Below, in pieces: positions 24,301 to 32,876 of a stretch of DNA of 64,000 bases (the stretch's first letter is position 1; the number at the start of each line of letters is the position of its first letter). Location: the NCBI GenBank assembly GCA_943737045.1, contig CALSFV010000207.1:1737501-1801500 (forward strand), written 5' to 3'. The notes under the pieces are model-generated. The model saw only the letters and a program-made list of their open reading frames with translations. It had not been told where the DNA came from and searched no databases. The DNA is from Parapristionchus giblindavisi. Taxonomy: Eukaryota > Nematoda > Chromadorea > Rhabditida > Diplogasteridae. Both the position numbers and the translations under genes were made by a program.

Positions 24301-27300
24301 CCACGAGGCTTCGTCGGGAACAGAGACATATTGAGAGAAGAACTGGGGACGCTTGGCAACGTTGTCGGAGAGGTCGACTGAAGAGGATTGTCAAATCGTC
24401 ATATACAACAGGGCTGTGCATTTTACGTTTTACGATTTTACGGATTTTACGATATTACGACTTGTTTTCGTAAAATTTTTACAAACGTAAAATTTTTAAC
24501 TTTCGTTAAATTTTTAACTTTCGTAAATTTTACGAAAGTTTGCTTGTAATTTAGACAAGATTTTTTTAACGAAATTTTTACGAATTTTACGAATTTTACG
24601 AGAAAATGAGTAACGTTAAATTACGTTTTAAATTTTACGAAATAGTTTTTACGCACAGCCCTGATATACAACAATCATTCGAGCTTTTGATCAATGATAA
24701 TATATTTATTTATTTATTTATTTTGCATTGATATTATTATATATTATATTATCATTGTAAATTACCTCTATCAGGAACGTCAAATGGTCCATTAAGCCAC
24801 TGATCAATCAATTCCTTAGTGAGGGCTTGAATCTGCTTGCGCTGTAATTGATTCATTCAATCAGTAATAAAATTCATTGTTATGATGTGTTGCATTTTGC
24901 AAAACGTGGTATTTCGAAACTTAAATTCTACTTAAAGTTCCCGCTTGAAGTAGACTTGTAAGTTTACTTAAAGTTAAACGTAAGTCTACTTAAAGTGGTG
25001 TGGTATACTGTAATGCATTTCGTCAAATGTTCTTTCACTTTAAGTAGACTTAAAGACTACTACAAGTCTGTGACGTAGTTTAAGTAGACTTTAAGTTTCG
25101 AAATACCAGAGTTACGGCGTGCGCACGCTTTGAAAATGTAACACCGCATTACCGAAGGAATGGAAGGAACATCAGGGTCGATATCACTGCAATGTGTGCC
25201 ACCTGAAACGGAATTGTGCGTTGTCTGCATTCTTTTTTTCAAAAAAAAATCATGCAAAAGCAAAGTTAATAGTAGACCTAGAGACTTGAAATTTCGCTTT
25301 TTAAGTTTTTTTCTCGCTATTTTTAACTCAGAAAACAAGTTTCAAGTTTCTAGTCAGGGAACCGATATATTTGCTTTTTACAGTGAAGACAAAACCAACG
25401 CCCTTTTGTTTTTCCGAGTGTTTTTTTTCTCCAGAAAAATAATACCATATTACCTTCAACTTCAGCAATGACCACACTCCAGTGTTGAGGATCCTTCTGC
25501 TTGGTCAGATATGCCCATGGATCTTGGGTTCCGTGAGTGAAGATCACGTTGGTTCCCTGGAATCCAATAAATCAATAAAAATACTGAAAAAACATGGCAA
25601 TTAAAGCGACACCTCAGACTAATTTTAAACCGAATTCGGCATTCGGCCATAACCGAAGTTGAATCCAATGATTTTTCGGTTTACGATAACTACATATAAC
25701 TGACAGCATAGTAATCTCTTTGTCCGTAGTAGTCATTGGTTGCGTCGACATTCGCTTGAATTTGGTTTGCATCAACGTTGAACAATTCGGAACAGAGCGA
25801 GATGAATGAACTAAAAAAATCAATATACAAATAAGAGCTTTAATTATACATAAATAGGGTCAGTTTTTATAGTCAATATCGGTTTCACCAATTGAAACTC
25901 CGGCATAATTGGAATCAGGGCTGGGATTTTTTGTTTTTGATTTTTTGATTTTTTTGAATTTTTTTACCATTTCAAAAAATTCAAAATCAAAATTTTTTTT
26001 TGATTTTTTTCAAAAATCAAAAAAAAAAATACCGTCAAAACGACAAAAAGTGAAACATTTGTGCAAAATTGTGACAACATTTGACAAAACTTAACAAAAT
26101 TCTCATTTTTCACGGTCTGGATGAAGAGGATTCCAAGGGTTTTAGTGTGGACTAGTTTGCCCAATGCACTGACGTAGAATTTTTAAAAAGTGAAAAATCA
26201 TGATTTTCATGTTTTAGAAGTCGGTTAATTGCGTAATTGATTTTTTAACCACTTTTCATTTAAAAAAATGATGTGTTTAAATTGCGTATTATCCTTTTAA
26301 ACAAAGTAAAGAATTTTTTCAAAAAATTTTTGAATTCAAAAATTTTTTGAGCCATTTTTTGAATTTTTTGAAATTATTTTCAAAAAATTTTTTGAAATTA
26401 TTTTCAAAAAATCCCAGCCCTGATTGGAATATGACGGCGTTAGTCCTAATAATTATAATAATAAATAATTTATCTACGCCCGAGGCGCAACAACAATTGA
26501 ATGAACAATATACATAATACTAAAATTTGAGATAGTATACCTTGTCGATTGGGTATCATGGAAAATGTTCGCTCCTCGGTTTGTTGACTCGAAAAAGCCG
26601 AACTCATTGCACGTCTGGTAGACCCACAGCCGAGTATCCGCTGAAAACAATGCATAAGGATTCAAAGATCATTAGGGTGTTTTGAGGCCATTTAGTCTTT
26701 GTAACAAAGTTTAACAGGCAATTTGAAACTACGTCTTAAAGAAGGAGACCCTTGAGTTGGCATGACTGACTCCCGCAACGATTAACATGGGATTGAATGT
26801 TAATATTCTATAGAAATTAGCGTAAGTGACAATGGGAAAGTGAGAGAGTCAAGTATGCAAATCGGATTGGCACTCTCTACTTGCATGAAAAGTTGTACTT
26901 TCAATGCGCATAACAAGCTTCAAACAGATCATCACGCAATATGAAATATGTCGTTCGGTTAGTGTGATAAATCTCTATCATTCTACCCGAACAGTCATGT
27001 TACGAATAAACTCGAGGGTCTCCATCTTTAAGGGATACTATACATTTAAAAAAACATGTTTGTGTATAGCAAGAGTTGTGAACACGAAGTTCGCTGTGAC
27101 CCGCAGCGGGGCGGATTTGGACACATCATTCCGATACTCAAAGGTCACGTGTTGACAACTTGTACGAGCTGTACCGTGCATACCTGTAGGTCCGTACCAT
27201 TCCTCTCGAAGAACTTCAACTAATGCTGTGAAGTTCATGTCGACCTGATTTTTTAAATATAATAATTGAATATGTTATAATGTACCAATAATCACAGCAA

Positions 27301-30300
27301 AATAACTGTAAAATTAGCATGCACATTAGATCTAAAATTGAGTGAAGTAAACTTATATACATTAATAATTTTATTTCATGATGTTTCGGCAGCTACTTCT
27401 ATGTATACTAGTAAAACATAATGTTAAAAAATAAAATAATATTGACGTACCACGCCGACAATTGTGCTGAGTGATTCTACGGGGTCGCGATCAGGAACCG
27501 ATGTTATTGTCTGAAAAAAATCTTTTTTCCCTTTATTTATTTTTAATATTAATGAATTCTTATAATGTAACACTATGATGATATTTAAGACCATGGCATC
27601 CCTCACAAGTTCAAATTTCATTCGAAACTGTCATCACATTTCGTCAAGATTTCAGAAAGTTTCACCATGGTTTCATCAATTCTTATCATGATTTCACCGA
27701 ATCTTATCAGGGTTACATCACCAGTGTATCACAGTTTCGTCATCAGCTTATCATTCACATTTGTATGTACCTTGCACAGATCAGCGATAGTAGATGGGTC
27801 TCCGTACTGTGCAGCTCCCATAAAACCGTCCTTAAATTAAACATTTTATAAGATGAGTTAGAAAAAATAACGTACAATAAGAAATCTAAAAAAGGTGGCG
27901 ATGTCGTTTTCGGTGATTACATCATACGAGTCAATGGTTGGGAAGATGCTGAAAAGGAGTTTATGTGACCTATTCACTTTATTATGAAAGAAAAATTCTG
28001 TTGATGTGCTAAAACGATGTATGACTAAAACAATGAGATGCAAATGCTAATGAAAAATAAAGGATAAAAAACGTAAAGGAGGTACATCCCATTATTCAAG
28101 GCGCACAAAGTATTGCGGGAAATCACTGATAAAATCATAATTCATATAACTTTATTATTATTATTCTTATTATACTTTACTTAATTATCCTTTACTATTA
28201 TCATGTTTTAAACGCCTACTCGAATATACTTCCCAATTTGTCGCGGCCTTCCTTGCTATTGAATAATTCGCGCGCCTCTCGAATAGCATCCGAAACCTGA
28301 AAATGAAACATGAAAACTTTCTAGAACAAAACTTTCAAAAGCCTTTCATTCGTACTTCCTTCATACACTAATTCTAATGTTTTAAATAATCACCTTAAAG
28401 GTGTAATCACGTAAATTAGCAGCTATTTTCGAATCGTATTGATTTCCAAAGTTTACCTACTTTTCCTCAATTTATAAGAAGCCATAAATATATTATTATA
28501 CCGTGTTGTAGCACGCTTCTCCTTCGGCTTTGATGTCCTTCTCGACAATTTGAAGATAGCCTGGATACATGATATGTTGAAAGAATGCAATAGTTCGATA
28601 CTTTACAAAAATAAACACATTCGCAATCTACACCCGTAAAGAACTCTCGATTATCCTTATACAGACTTATCCGATATAGTCGCCAAACTCGGTTCATTGA
28701 CTTTCAATAGGTATTTTTCATTCAAAATCACATTTTAAATTCAGGAAGATATTTCACCGTAAAAGTTCATCTGTGCCAGAAGAGGTGCGGATGAGGAGAT
28801 GGCTCCAACGATCAGTTCTGGATGTTTCAAACGGGACCATGCTGCCAGATTTCCTGAGAATTAGCAGATATTTTATTATATTAGGTTACCTATTTCTTTT
28901 GAAATATTTCCGTAAGAGTGCTTATCAGCGGTTTTGATCGAATCGAGACTGGCGTAGAAATGGGCACTAGACTATCTTACAAAGCTTTCTTGCAACATTA
29001 CGCATCTCTGATACAGCAGAGCTACATCACGCAGTGAAAATTGAAACTAAAGATAAATTCAATCTGGATGGCCTAATTGCTGTGTAGAGGCTCCATAATG
29101 TCATGAGATGTGTAACCTGCATAGGATCCACCAACAACAATCCATTTCTGTGGTCTCGTCGACTCTTGGTTCTTCTGTCGAATGAACTCGGCGATATCTT
29201 CAACCGCTTGACGAGATGAGAAATACTTGAGTGTCTCAAGAGCAGTGTCACTGAAAAGATATTTATAAATTTTAGCTTTACAAGAGCTAGAGCTGTGAGA
29301 GAGAGCTAGAGCTGTGAGAGAGAGCTAGAGCTGTGAGAGCAAGAGCTGTTTGTTCGAGCTTTGCTCTATCTTCAAATCTTTAGTTTTAGAGAATATATTT
29401 TTTAAAGCTTTTGTCTAGTTACATCGTTCGACTATTCATCATTATATCATCACTATGCGAATGAATTAAAATCTAACTTGAATGGTCTCGATACTCCATA
29501 ATATCGATGTTCGAGCGAGTAAATCGTTGCATTCTGAAGGGCTGCGTAATCTGTCAGAGGCTGATCGGCCGTTACATCATAATCCTCCGCCGTTTGCTGA
29601 TATTTATTTATTTATTTATTTGCCGTACACCACAGGGGTGTTTCAACAAGTACAAAGTATATTATTGAGGCAAAATGTGAAGGTAAATTCCGTTATGCAA
29701 TGCAGTGTTTAGAACTTGGAAAATGCACGAAAATGAGGTAAAAAGCTATTCAGAAGTTCAGGAGGAAGATGCTCGGAAAATGTTCATTTTCGAAGATTTC
29801 AAGCAAGTTTTGTGTTTTTTTTTGTTGTTTAAAGGGGCAGAAACCTTTGTCAACGGCCTCTTCAACACTCTACGCTCTCTCGTTGTTAGAGAACAGAGAA
29901 ATAGTGTGCGCAATGAAGAGGCTATTGAGTGAGGTCACTCTCCCTTTAATATCGTTTCTGGGTCACAAACAGTCCGGAGGTTAATTTGCACAGGCCAAAC
30001 TTACTTCACATTTATTTCATTTCACATTTCACATTTCATATTTTCTTGAATGGAGAACTTTTCTCTCAGAGACCGAAGGATAGAACTAGTGGAGATGAAG
30101 AATCCCTCTATTCTGACCCCTCTTATGCTGATCTGATAAAGTATTGCAAACTCACTTCACCACTGATGTAGAGGAAGTTCACATTCGAATCTGGCTTTGT
30201 GTAAGCGGTATTGTAGAAGTAATGCTGCAATTTACAGTAACATTGCATCGACCAGATAAACCTGTCTGAACGTGTTAGTGTTCTGTCAAACCTGTTTGAA

Positions 30301-30929
30301 CGTGTTAGTATTCTGACAAACTTGTTTGAACGTGTTAGTATTCTGACAAACCTGTTTGAACGTGTTAGTATCTGACAAACCTGTTTGAACGTGTTAGTAT
30401 TCGTCGTGTCGAAATGGTCAAGAATCTGGTCAATGGTCGATCGACCGATATCGTCGTTATCGAGTCTGTTGACTAGCTAAAAAAGAAATTTATAATAGCA
30501 TTTTTGGTGTTATTTGTCTTCTTATACAAGCACGTTGGTAAAATATAAAATAACAACAAAAAGGATAAGCGTAAAATGATTTCCGGTACTGGATAAGGTA
30601 CATTATAGAAGCATACCAATTCTCTTCGTTTATGCACAAGGCCACCTAGTTTACGTCCCAGAAAGTGCTCGGGTAGCAGAGATGAAACTGATGCCGCCTG
30701 CAACCAAAGAATTTGCAACAAGTACGGGATTCTTAACGGCACACCCGAGCTATTTTGTAACTCTCCGCTCTGACAATGCTCTCTCGCTTTCTTTTTTTAC
30801 GAGAGAGCGTTATCACAGAGTCAAATAAGGGTGTGTCTTTGAAACTGAAGAAAAACATAAGAAAAGATGAAAAATGTGTAAATAGAGTTAGTGACTCACC
30901 AACAATGTTGTTAAGATTAATCCACGCAT
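12373..30929 (-). CDS. Gene A: tandem two-domain S28 serine peptidase, GPI-like tail
   Basis: Exons, first to last: 30900-30929, 30617-30697, 30381-30476, 30156-30224, 29478-29596, 29117-29250, 28758-28853, 28502-28560, 28220-28296, 27876-27948, 27771-27830, 27451-27510, 27184-27244, 26541-26640, 25705-25810, 25454-25556, 25153-25202, 24766-24841, 24277-24377, 24195-24230, 23917-24003, 23353-23433, 23190-23256, 22818-22948, 21594-21718, 16377-16472, 15906-16041, 15170-15287, 14657-14721, 14513-14607, 14303-14344, 13870-13963, 13705-13810, 13536-13641, 13376-13477, 12622-12711, 12373-12449. The product is about 1,070 aa: signal peptide (MRGLILTTLLAASVSS), two S28 domains (Pro-X carboxypeptidase/dipeptidyl peptidase II family), a Thr-rich linker and a hydrophobic end consistent with a GPI anchor. 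Both domains keep Ser, Asp and His. Two junctions fail as read (23190/22948; acceptor at 13810). It faces away from gene B. The exact peptide substrate is unknown. Confidence 0.85.
12733..13202. mobile_element. TIR element with TGCAGTGTTC ends, 470 bp
   Basis: ATGCAGTGTTCAAAACTTGG at the left and CCAAGTTCTGAACACTGCAT at the right are inverted copies; GAAAATGC phrases recur along both arms. A one-sided copy lies at about 29699-29810. It lies in the intron before the Thr-rich exon of gene A. Confidence 0.75.
13500..13530 (+). repeat. TTTGATC heptamer repeat in an intron
   Basis: Four to five units of TTTGATC, filling much of the short intron between exons 13536-13641 and 13376-13477 of gene A. 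Similar tracts: 13647-13683, 13821-13855, 14618-14645, 21732-21775, 52043-52070, 57122-57155 and 59090-59111. Confidence 0.9.
13647..13683 (+). repeat. TTTGATC heptamer repeat in an intron
   Basis: Five units, here written GATCAAA on the plus strand, in the short intron between exons 13705-13810 and 13536-13641. Confidence 0.9.
13821..13855 (+). repeat. TTTGATC heptamer repeat in an intron
   Basis: Five units fill the roughly 60 nt intron between exons 13870-13963 and 13705-13810. The homologous intron of gene B (59073-59117) also holds this repeat, so it predates the gene duplication or arose twice. Confidence 0.9.
13990..14110. repeat. CACACC hairpin MITE (M1), variant ends
   Basis: AAAGGAATACCCCATACTAA and GCTTGGGTATGGCTTTAAAG ends around the usual CATTGGCAATACTCTCTCG hairpin. 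Confidence 0.75.
14150..14264. repeat. CACACC hairpin MITE (M1)
   Basis: AAAGGTACACCCGGAG and CTCGGGTGTGCCC ends with a CTCTCGC...GAGAGAGCG loop. Two M1 copies lie within 300 bp here. Confidence 0.8.
14371..14490. repeat. TGACGTCA-containing hairpin MITE
   Basis: Ends TATGCGTGAACAATGGAAAA and TTTTCCGTTGTTCATGCATA are inverted copies, each with an inner AAAATGTGACGTCA. Related units: 14735-14850 and 36350-36481. Confidence 0.75.
14735..14850. repeat. TGACGTCA-type hairpin MITE, diverged
   Basis: GACAAACCGTTCGCCGGCAA and TCGGCAAACGGCTTGCC arms with GTGACGTCACGTTT inside. It starts next to the MVAAVC exon of gene A. Confidence 0.55.
15760..15877. repeat. AAAGGGAGCGTAACC hairpin MITE (M3)
   Basis: 118 bp inverted repeat ending GGTAACGCTCCCTTTAA; it lies 29 nt from the 3' end of exon 15906-16041 of gene A. 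Confidence 0.85.
16160..16268. repeat. CACACC hairpin MITE (M1)
   Basis: AAAGTGGCACGAGCTAATTT and AAATTAGCTTGGCTGTGCCTT ends in a gene A intron. Confidence 0.75.
17290..18150. mobile_element. Fold-back element with ~380 bp arms
   Basis: Sequence at 17293-17650 returns in reverse complement at 17815-18150. Pairs include CACGCCTGTCACGAGAAATC with GATTTTCTCGTGACAGGCGTG, and GCTCTTCTTCCAGTATGTTA with AACATACTGGAAGAAGAAC. Arms differ at many sites, so the element is old. Confidence 0.75.
18245..19431. mobile_element. Decayed Tc1/mariner-like fold-back element
   Basis: The arm GTAACTTTTGATCCAGGAAAG...AAGCTGATCTTTTGA at 18265 is inverted at 19355-19425 and matches the better preserved element at 51394-52828. 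Outer termini are lost. The interior has a TAAA-repeat tail (18583-18610) like LINE 3' ends. Confidence 0.55.
20610..20738. repeat. GGGAATTATTCCCT palindrome cluster split by an M2 MITE
   Basis: Several inverted units of GGGAATAATTCCCT and GAGAGACGTTACT. The outer element resumes after the M2 copy (20947-20965, ACTAGGGAATTTTTTC), so M2 inserted into it. A related block is at 42915-43030. Confidence 0.6.
20739..20946. repeat. CTCTGGTATTT hairpin MITE (M2)
   Basis: Full-length 208 bp copy nested in the GGGAATTATTCCC palindrome; the duplicated ACT beside each end could be part of a target duplication. Confidence 0.85.
21732..21775 (+). repeat. TTTGATC heptamer repeat
   Basis: Six units just upstream (in gene sense) of the exon carrying GGSYAG in domain 2 of gene A. 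Confidence 0.9.
21829..22011 (+). repeat. Dispersed SINE-like unit with CACTGGCCTAGCAGTG hairpin
   Basis: It contains a perfect hairpin (CTAGTCACTACCAATTCCC against GGGAATTGGTAGTGACTAG) and the phrase ATCACTGGCCTAGCAGTGAT followed by GGACTTCGTGTGCCTTGAAT. The phrase recurs at 15575-15650, 43267-43358, 46475-46550, 55200-55310 (front part) and 60670-60718. Confidence 0.6.
22093..22300. repeat. CTCTGGTATTT MITE, variant M2b
   Basis: Ends match M2, but the inner blocks are ACTAGTAGTTTACTT and CTAGCCGTAGACTTG. Another full copy is at 23561-23767 and truncated ones at 37668 and 40050. Confidence 0.85.
22436..22551. repeat. CACACC hairpin MITE (M1)
   Basis: TGCACATCCCCAAGTTAATTT and AGCTCGAGTTGTCGCTTTAA ends around a CTCCGCTCTGAGAAAG hairpin. 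Confidence 0.7.
22612..22730. repeat. AAAGGGAGCGTAACC hairpin MITE (M3)
   Basis: 119 bp inverted repeat with AAAGGGAGTGTTACC and GGTTACGCTCCCTTTAA ends. ORFs in this stretch are hairpin artefacts. Confidence 0.85.
22968..23076. repeat. CACACC hairpin MITE (M1)
   Basis: Hairpin with GAAACTCTCCGCTCTGACAA and CTTGGGGTGTGCC, sitting in the intron whose flanking exons have mismatched phases (23190/22948). Confidence 0.75.
23561..23767. repeat. CTCTGGTATTT MITE, variant M2b
   Basis: 207 bp copy with the same internal design as 22093-22300. Confidence 0.85.
24043..24163. repeat. CACACC hairpin MITE (M1)
   Basis: AAAGCTACAGCCCTGGTTAA and AACATGGGGTATTCCTTTAA ends around the CTGGCAATACTGTCTCG hairpin. 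Confidence 0.7.
24409..24662. mobile_element. CAGGGCTGTGC TIR element rich in TTTTACG
   Basis: CAGGGCTGTGCATTTTACG and TACGCACAGCCCTG ends enclose AT-rich sequence made of TTTTACG and CGTAAAA words, so most of the 254 bp can fold back. CAGGG ends recall hAT-type MITEs (inference). Confidence 0.7.
24906..25111. repeat. CTCTGGTATTT hairpin MITE (M2)
   Basis: 206 bp copy, ends GGTATTTCGAAACTTAAA and TTTCGAAATACCAGAG, 42 nt from the exon with the catalytic His of gene A domain 1. Confidence 0.8.
25916..26422. mobile_element. CAGGGCTGGG TIR element, 507 bp, very AT-rich
   Basis: ATCAGGGCTGGGATTTTTTG and AAATCCCAGCCCTGAT are inverted ends. The arms are runs of GATTTTTT and AAAAAATC that fold back. 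It resembles the element at 24409 in its ends. Confidence 0.75.
26733..27030. repeat. TIR element, TTAAAGANGGAGACCC ends
   Basis: CTTAAAGAAGGAGACCCTTGAG at the left and CTCGAGGGTCTCCATCTTTAA at the right; the ends resemble the tRNA-carrying AAAGGTGGA family, but no clear tRNA core remains. Confidence 0.5.
28085..28140 (-). repeat. Fragment of the SINE-like unit
   Basis: ATTCAAGGCGCACAAAGT and GCGGGAAATCACTG match the end of the unit at 21829-22011 in reverse. Confidence 0.4.
29280..29345 (+). repeat. Short tandem repeat GAGCTAGAGCTGTGAGAGA
   Basis: Three imperfect copies of an approximately 20-22 bp unit in the intron next to the GGSYAG exon of gene A. Confidence 0.8.
29831..29948. repeat. 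AAAGGGAGCGTAACC hairpin MITE (M3)
   Basis: 118 bp copy with a degraded left end, adjacent to a one-sided copy of the TGCAGTGTTC element (29699-29810). Confidence 0.8.
30261..30390 (-). repeat. 30 bp minisatellite that copies a 5' splice site
   Basis: Four downstream copies of a 30 bp unit that begins inside exon 30381-30476 of gene A. In gene sense each unit contains ACACGTTCAAACAG followed by GTTTGTCAGAATACT, i.e. the exon end and its donor. The first intronic unit is 29 bp, the others 30 bp. Confidence 0.9.
30735..30840. repeat. CACACC hairpin MITE (M1)
   Basis: ACGGCACACCCGAGCTATTTT and AAGGGTGTGTCTTT ends. It lies in intron 1 of gene A, between the signal-peptide exon and exon 2. Confidence 0.75.
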
Positions 30930-30942
30930 TGTTGGTTATTAC

Positions 30943-30949
30943 CTGGAAT
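30943..30949 (-). promoter_or_regulatory. Candidate trans-splice acceptor before gene A
   Basis: In gene sense, ATTCCAG precedes GTAATAACCAACA and the ATG. Genes B and C have TTTTAG at the equivalent place followed by GGTAATCGCC. A 3' splice site right before the start codon without an upstream exon suggests spliced-leader addition. Confidence 0.45.
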
Positions 30950-32025
30950 GTTTTTTGGGTACGAGATCATATAAGAACCATGATATGAAAACGACTGGAT
31001 GAGAACTGTTTGCATATGAGAGACGAGCGCTAATGAGTAGACAAAGAGTTCAAATATCACCAACTCATTCCATTCAATGAGAGCAATGACTGGTCTTCTT
31101 CGGTTTCTGGCCTAACAAATGAGAAAGGGGTCGGTTACGAAATGAATGGGAGAGGAGGAGAGGAGGGGAGGGGGTTGACCAGAAACCGAAGAAGCTCCCA
31201 TGAGCCATTGAACATCCGAAACACCGTGTCGTGAGTTGTCATATTGGCTTTAATACGCGACGCTGTTTCGAAAGTTCGATGATACAATGGCTAGACGTCT
31301 GATGCCATGTGATGAAAAGTGACCAAGAATCAAGGAGAAACACAAGAGACCATTGTGTTTCTTCGTTATCTCCTTATCAACTCCCTTTACGACGGGCAAT
31401 TTCGGAGGAGCTTGAGAGGTGGATTGAACATTGATGTTTATGAGAGACTATCTGACTGGGTCGATTTCTGTATGCTTGGTACAGCTGAAAAAAAAGATCA
31501 CAAAAGAAAAAAAGATTAAAAAAAATTAAAATACATACATTTTTTCGATTTTTATACGTTGAACCACTTTAGAAGTCGAAAATGATTAGTGCTGCCGGAC
31601 AAAATCGAAAAAGCATGATCACTAAAAAAATCTTCTTCTTTATCTAACCAGAAAATTTTTTGAAATATTTTTTATGGTCATCGATGCGGTGAACAACTTT
31701 TACTTAATAATATAAAACAGTTATGTTAGTTTTACAACAAAAATCACTTTATTAAATTCTTTTTTTTACATTTCAGAGTATATTTTTAAATTCCGGAGTA
31801 TATAAGACCTCCATGATTTCGGTCTTACAACTTTAACCCGTGATCTTTTACATGCCCAATCAAAGTCTCATTTCATAAACTAGGGAATGAAATTTGTAAT
31901 GGCAGAAACGGAGACTACACATAATGGTGATCAGAATGATCAAGAATTAACATTCAAAGGTTACGATACATCGATTTTGTAAAGAACACCCGTCACATAC
32001 CCGATAAAACAGCCATACATACTTT

Positions 32026-32257
32026 TGGTATTTCCAGACTTAAAGTTTACTTGCACTTTCACTTTAAGTAGACTTTTAAGTCGACTTCAAGTGAAACATA
32101 AGTTTACTTAAAGTGTGACGTCACTATGCAAGTCTACTTAAAGTGCGACGCAAGTATACTTAAAGTGAAAAAGTGGCGTCACTCACTTGAAGTTTACTTA
32201 AAGTAAACTTTAAGTCAGTGACGTATTTTAAGTAGACTTTAAGTTTTGAAATACCAG
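32026..32257. repeat. CTCTGGTATTT hairpin MITE (M2), long variant
   Basis: 232 bp with GGTATTTCCAGACTTAAAG and TTTTGAAATACCAG ends and extra copies of the AAGTCTACTTAAAGTG block. Confidence 0.75.
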
Positions 32258-32481
32258 TAGGCGGAAGGGTAAACTCTGATTGCCGGCATCTTCGTCCTCA
32301 TGGCGTATGTTCAATTCCACATAGCGCGCAAACATTTGCCCATTTTCCTGCACAAGAACCGCTTATGCATCGTTGAAATCAAGACGAAAATTTTATTTTT
32401 GCAACTTTTTTTCGTCTTTTATTTTGAATGGATGTTTATTTCTAGTATTTTATGCTAAATCCAACAAGCCAAAAGATGCTT

Positions 32482-32592
32482 ATAGGCACACCCCGAGCTA
32501 ATTTGAAACTCTGGCAATGCTATCTCGCCTTCTTCACCCACGAGAGAGCGTTGTCATTGCGGAGAGTAAAATTTCCTCGTGGTATGCCTTTA
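32482..32592. repeat. CACACC hairpin MITE (M1)
   Basis: TAGGCACACCCCGAGCTAATT and CTCGTGGTATGCCTTTAAA ends; the left inner arm is shortened. Confidence 0.8.
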
Positions 32593-32639
32593 AAGATAAT
32601 TGGCAATGAAAACAAGAGGCCTCTCAGATGGATCAGTTT

Positions 32640-32876
32640 GAAATGCTGATTGCCGTGTGTAGCTCAGTGGTTAGTAGTCAGCCCATGTATCCGCGCAACG
32701 CGGGCTCGATTCCCGTTTGCAATTTTCTATAGATTTGTCCTTCAAATTCAAAAACTCGCGCCTTTCGCTGGATTTTAGAGAAAATTGTGTTCAGAGAGAT
32801 GTGATCTATAGCTCTGCCTGGAAAGATTAATCACGGAAAAGCTCGAGGGTACCTTTCTTTAATTAAAATTTTACGT
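32640..32876 (+). repeat. tRNA-derived element
   Basis: A tRNA-like head (32651-32722) is followed by about 150 bp that shares GTTCAGAGAGATGTGATCTATAG with 36151-36175 and ends CTCGAGGGTACCTTTCTTTAA, similar to the AAAGGTGGA terminus. It could be a SINE or another TIR element with a tRNA core. Confidence 0.5.
32651..32722 (+). other. tRNA-like sequence (pseudo-tRNA)
   Basis: A box TAGCTCAGTGGTTAG and T arm CGGGCTCGATTCCCG are good. The acceptor stem pairs poorly, and no reliable anticodon can be given. Confidence 0.55.

Larger units (their letters stand above)
12373..24377 (-). other. Gene A, S28 domain 2 with intact triad but doubtful splicing
   Basis: GGSYAG (21594-21718), GNHDPW (13536-13641) and GTTHMYD (13376-13477) give a complete triad. 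The exon KFYVNTKF...GGE (23190-23256) ends in phase 1 but the next exon (22818-22948) is open only in phase 0, a one-base mismatch. The exon 13705-13810 is preceded by TTTTTCG rather than TTTTCAG. Other exons match gene B closely in length (125, 96, 136, 42, 94, 106, 106, 102, 77 nt). Confidence 0.75.
24766..30929 (-). other. Gene A, S28 domain 1 with intact catalytic triad
   Basis: Reading the joined exons, the nucleophile is in GGSYAG (end of exon 29117-29250), the Asp in GTQDPW (25454-25556) and the His in GGTHCSD (25153-25202). This order and spacing match S28 peptidases such as human PRCP (Ser, then NGxxDPW, then a His before a conserved Asp). A phase-1 intron falls immediately after GGSYAG, a position shared by both domains of genes A and B. 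Confidence 0.85.
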
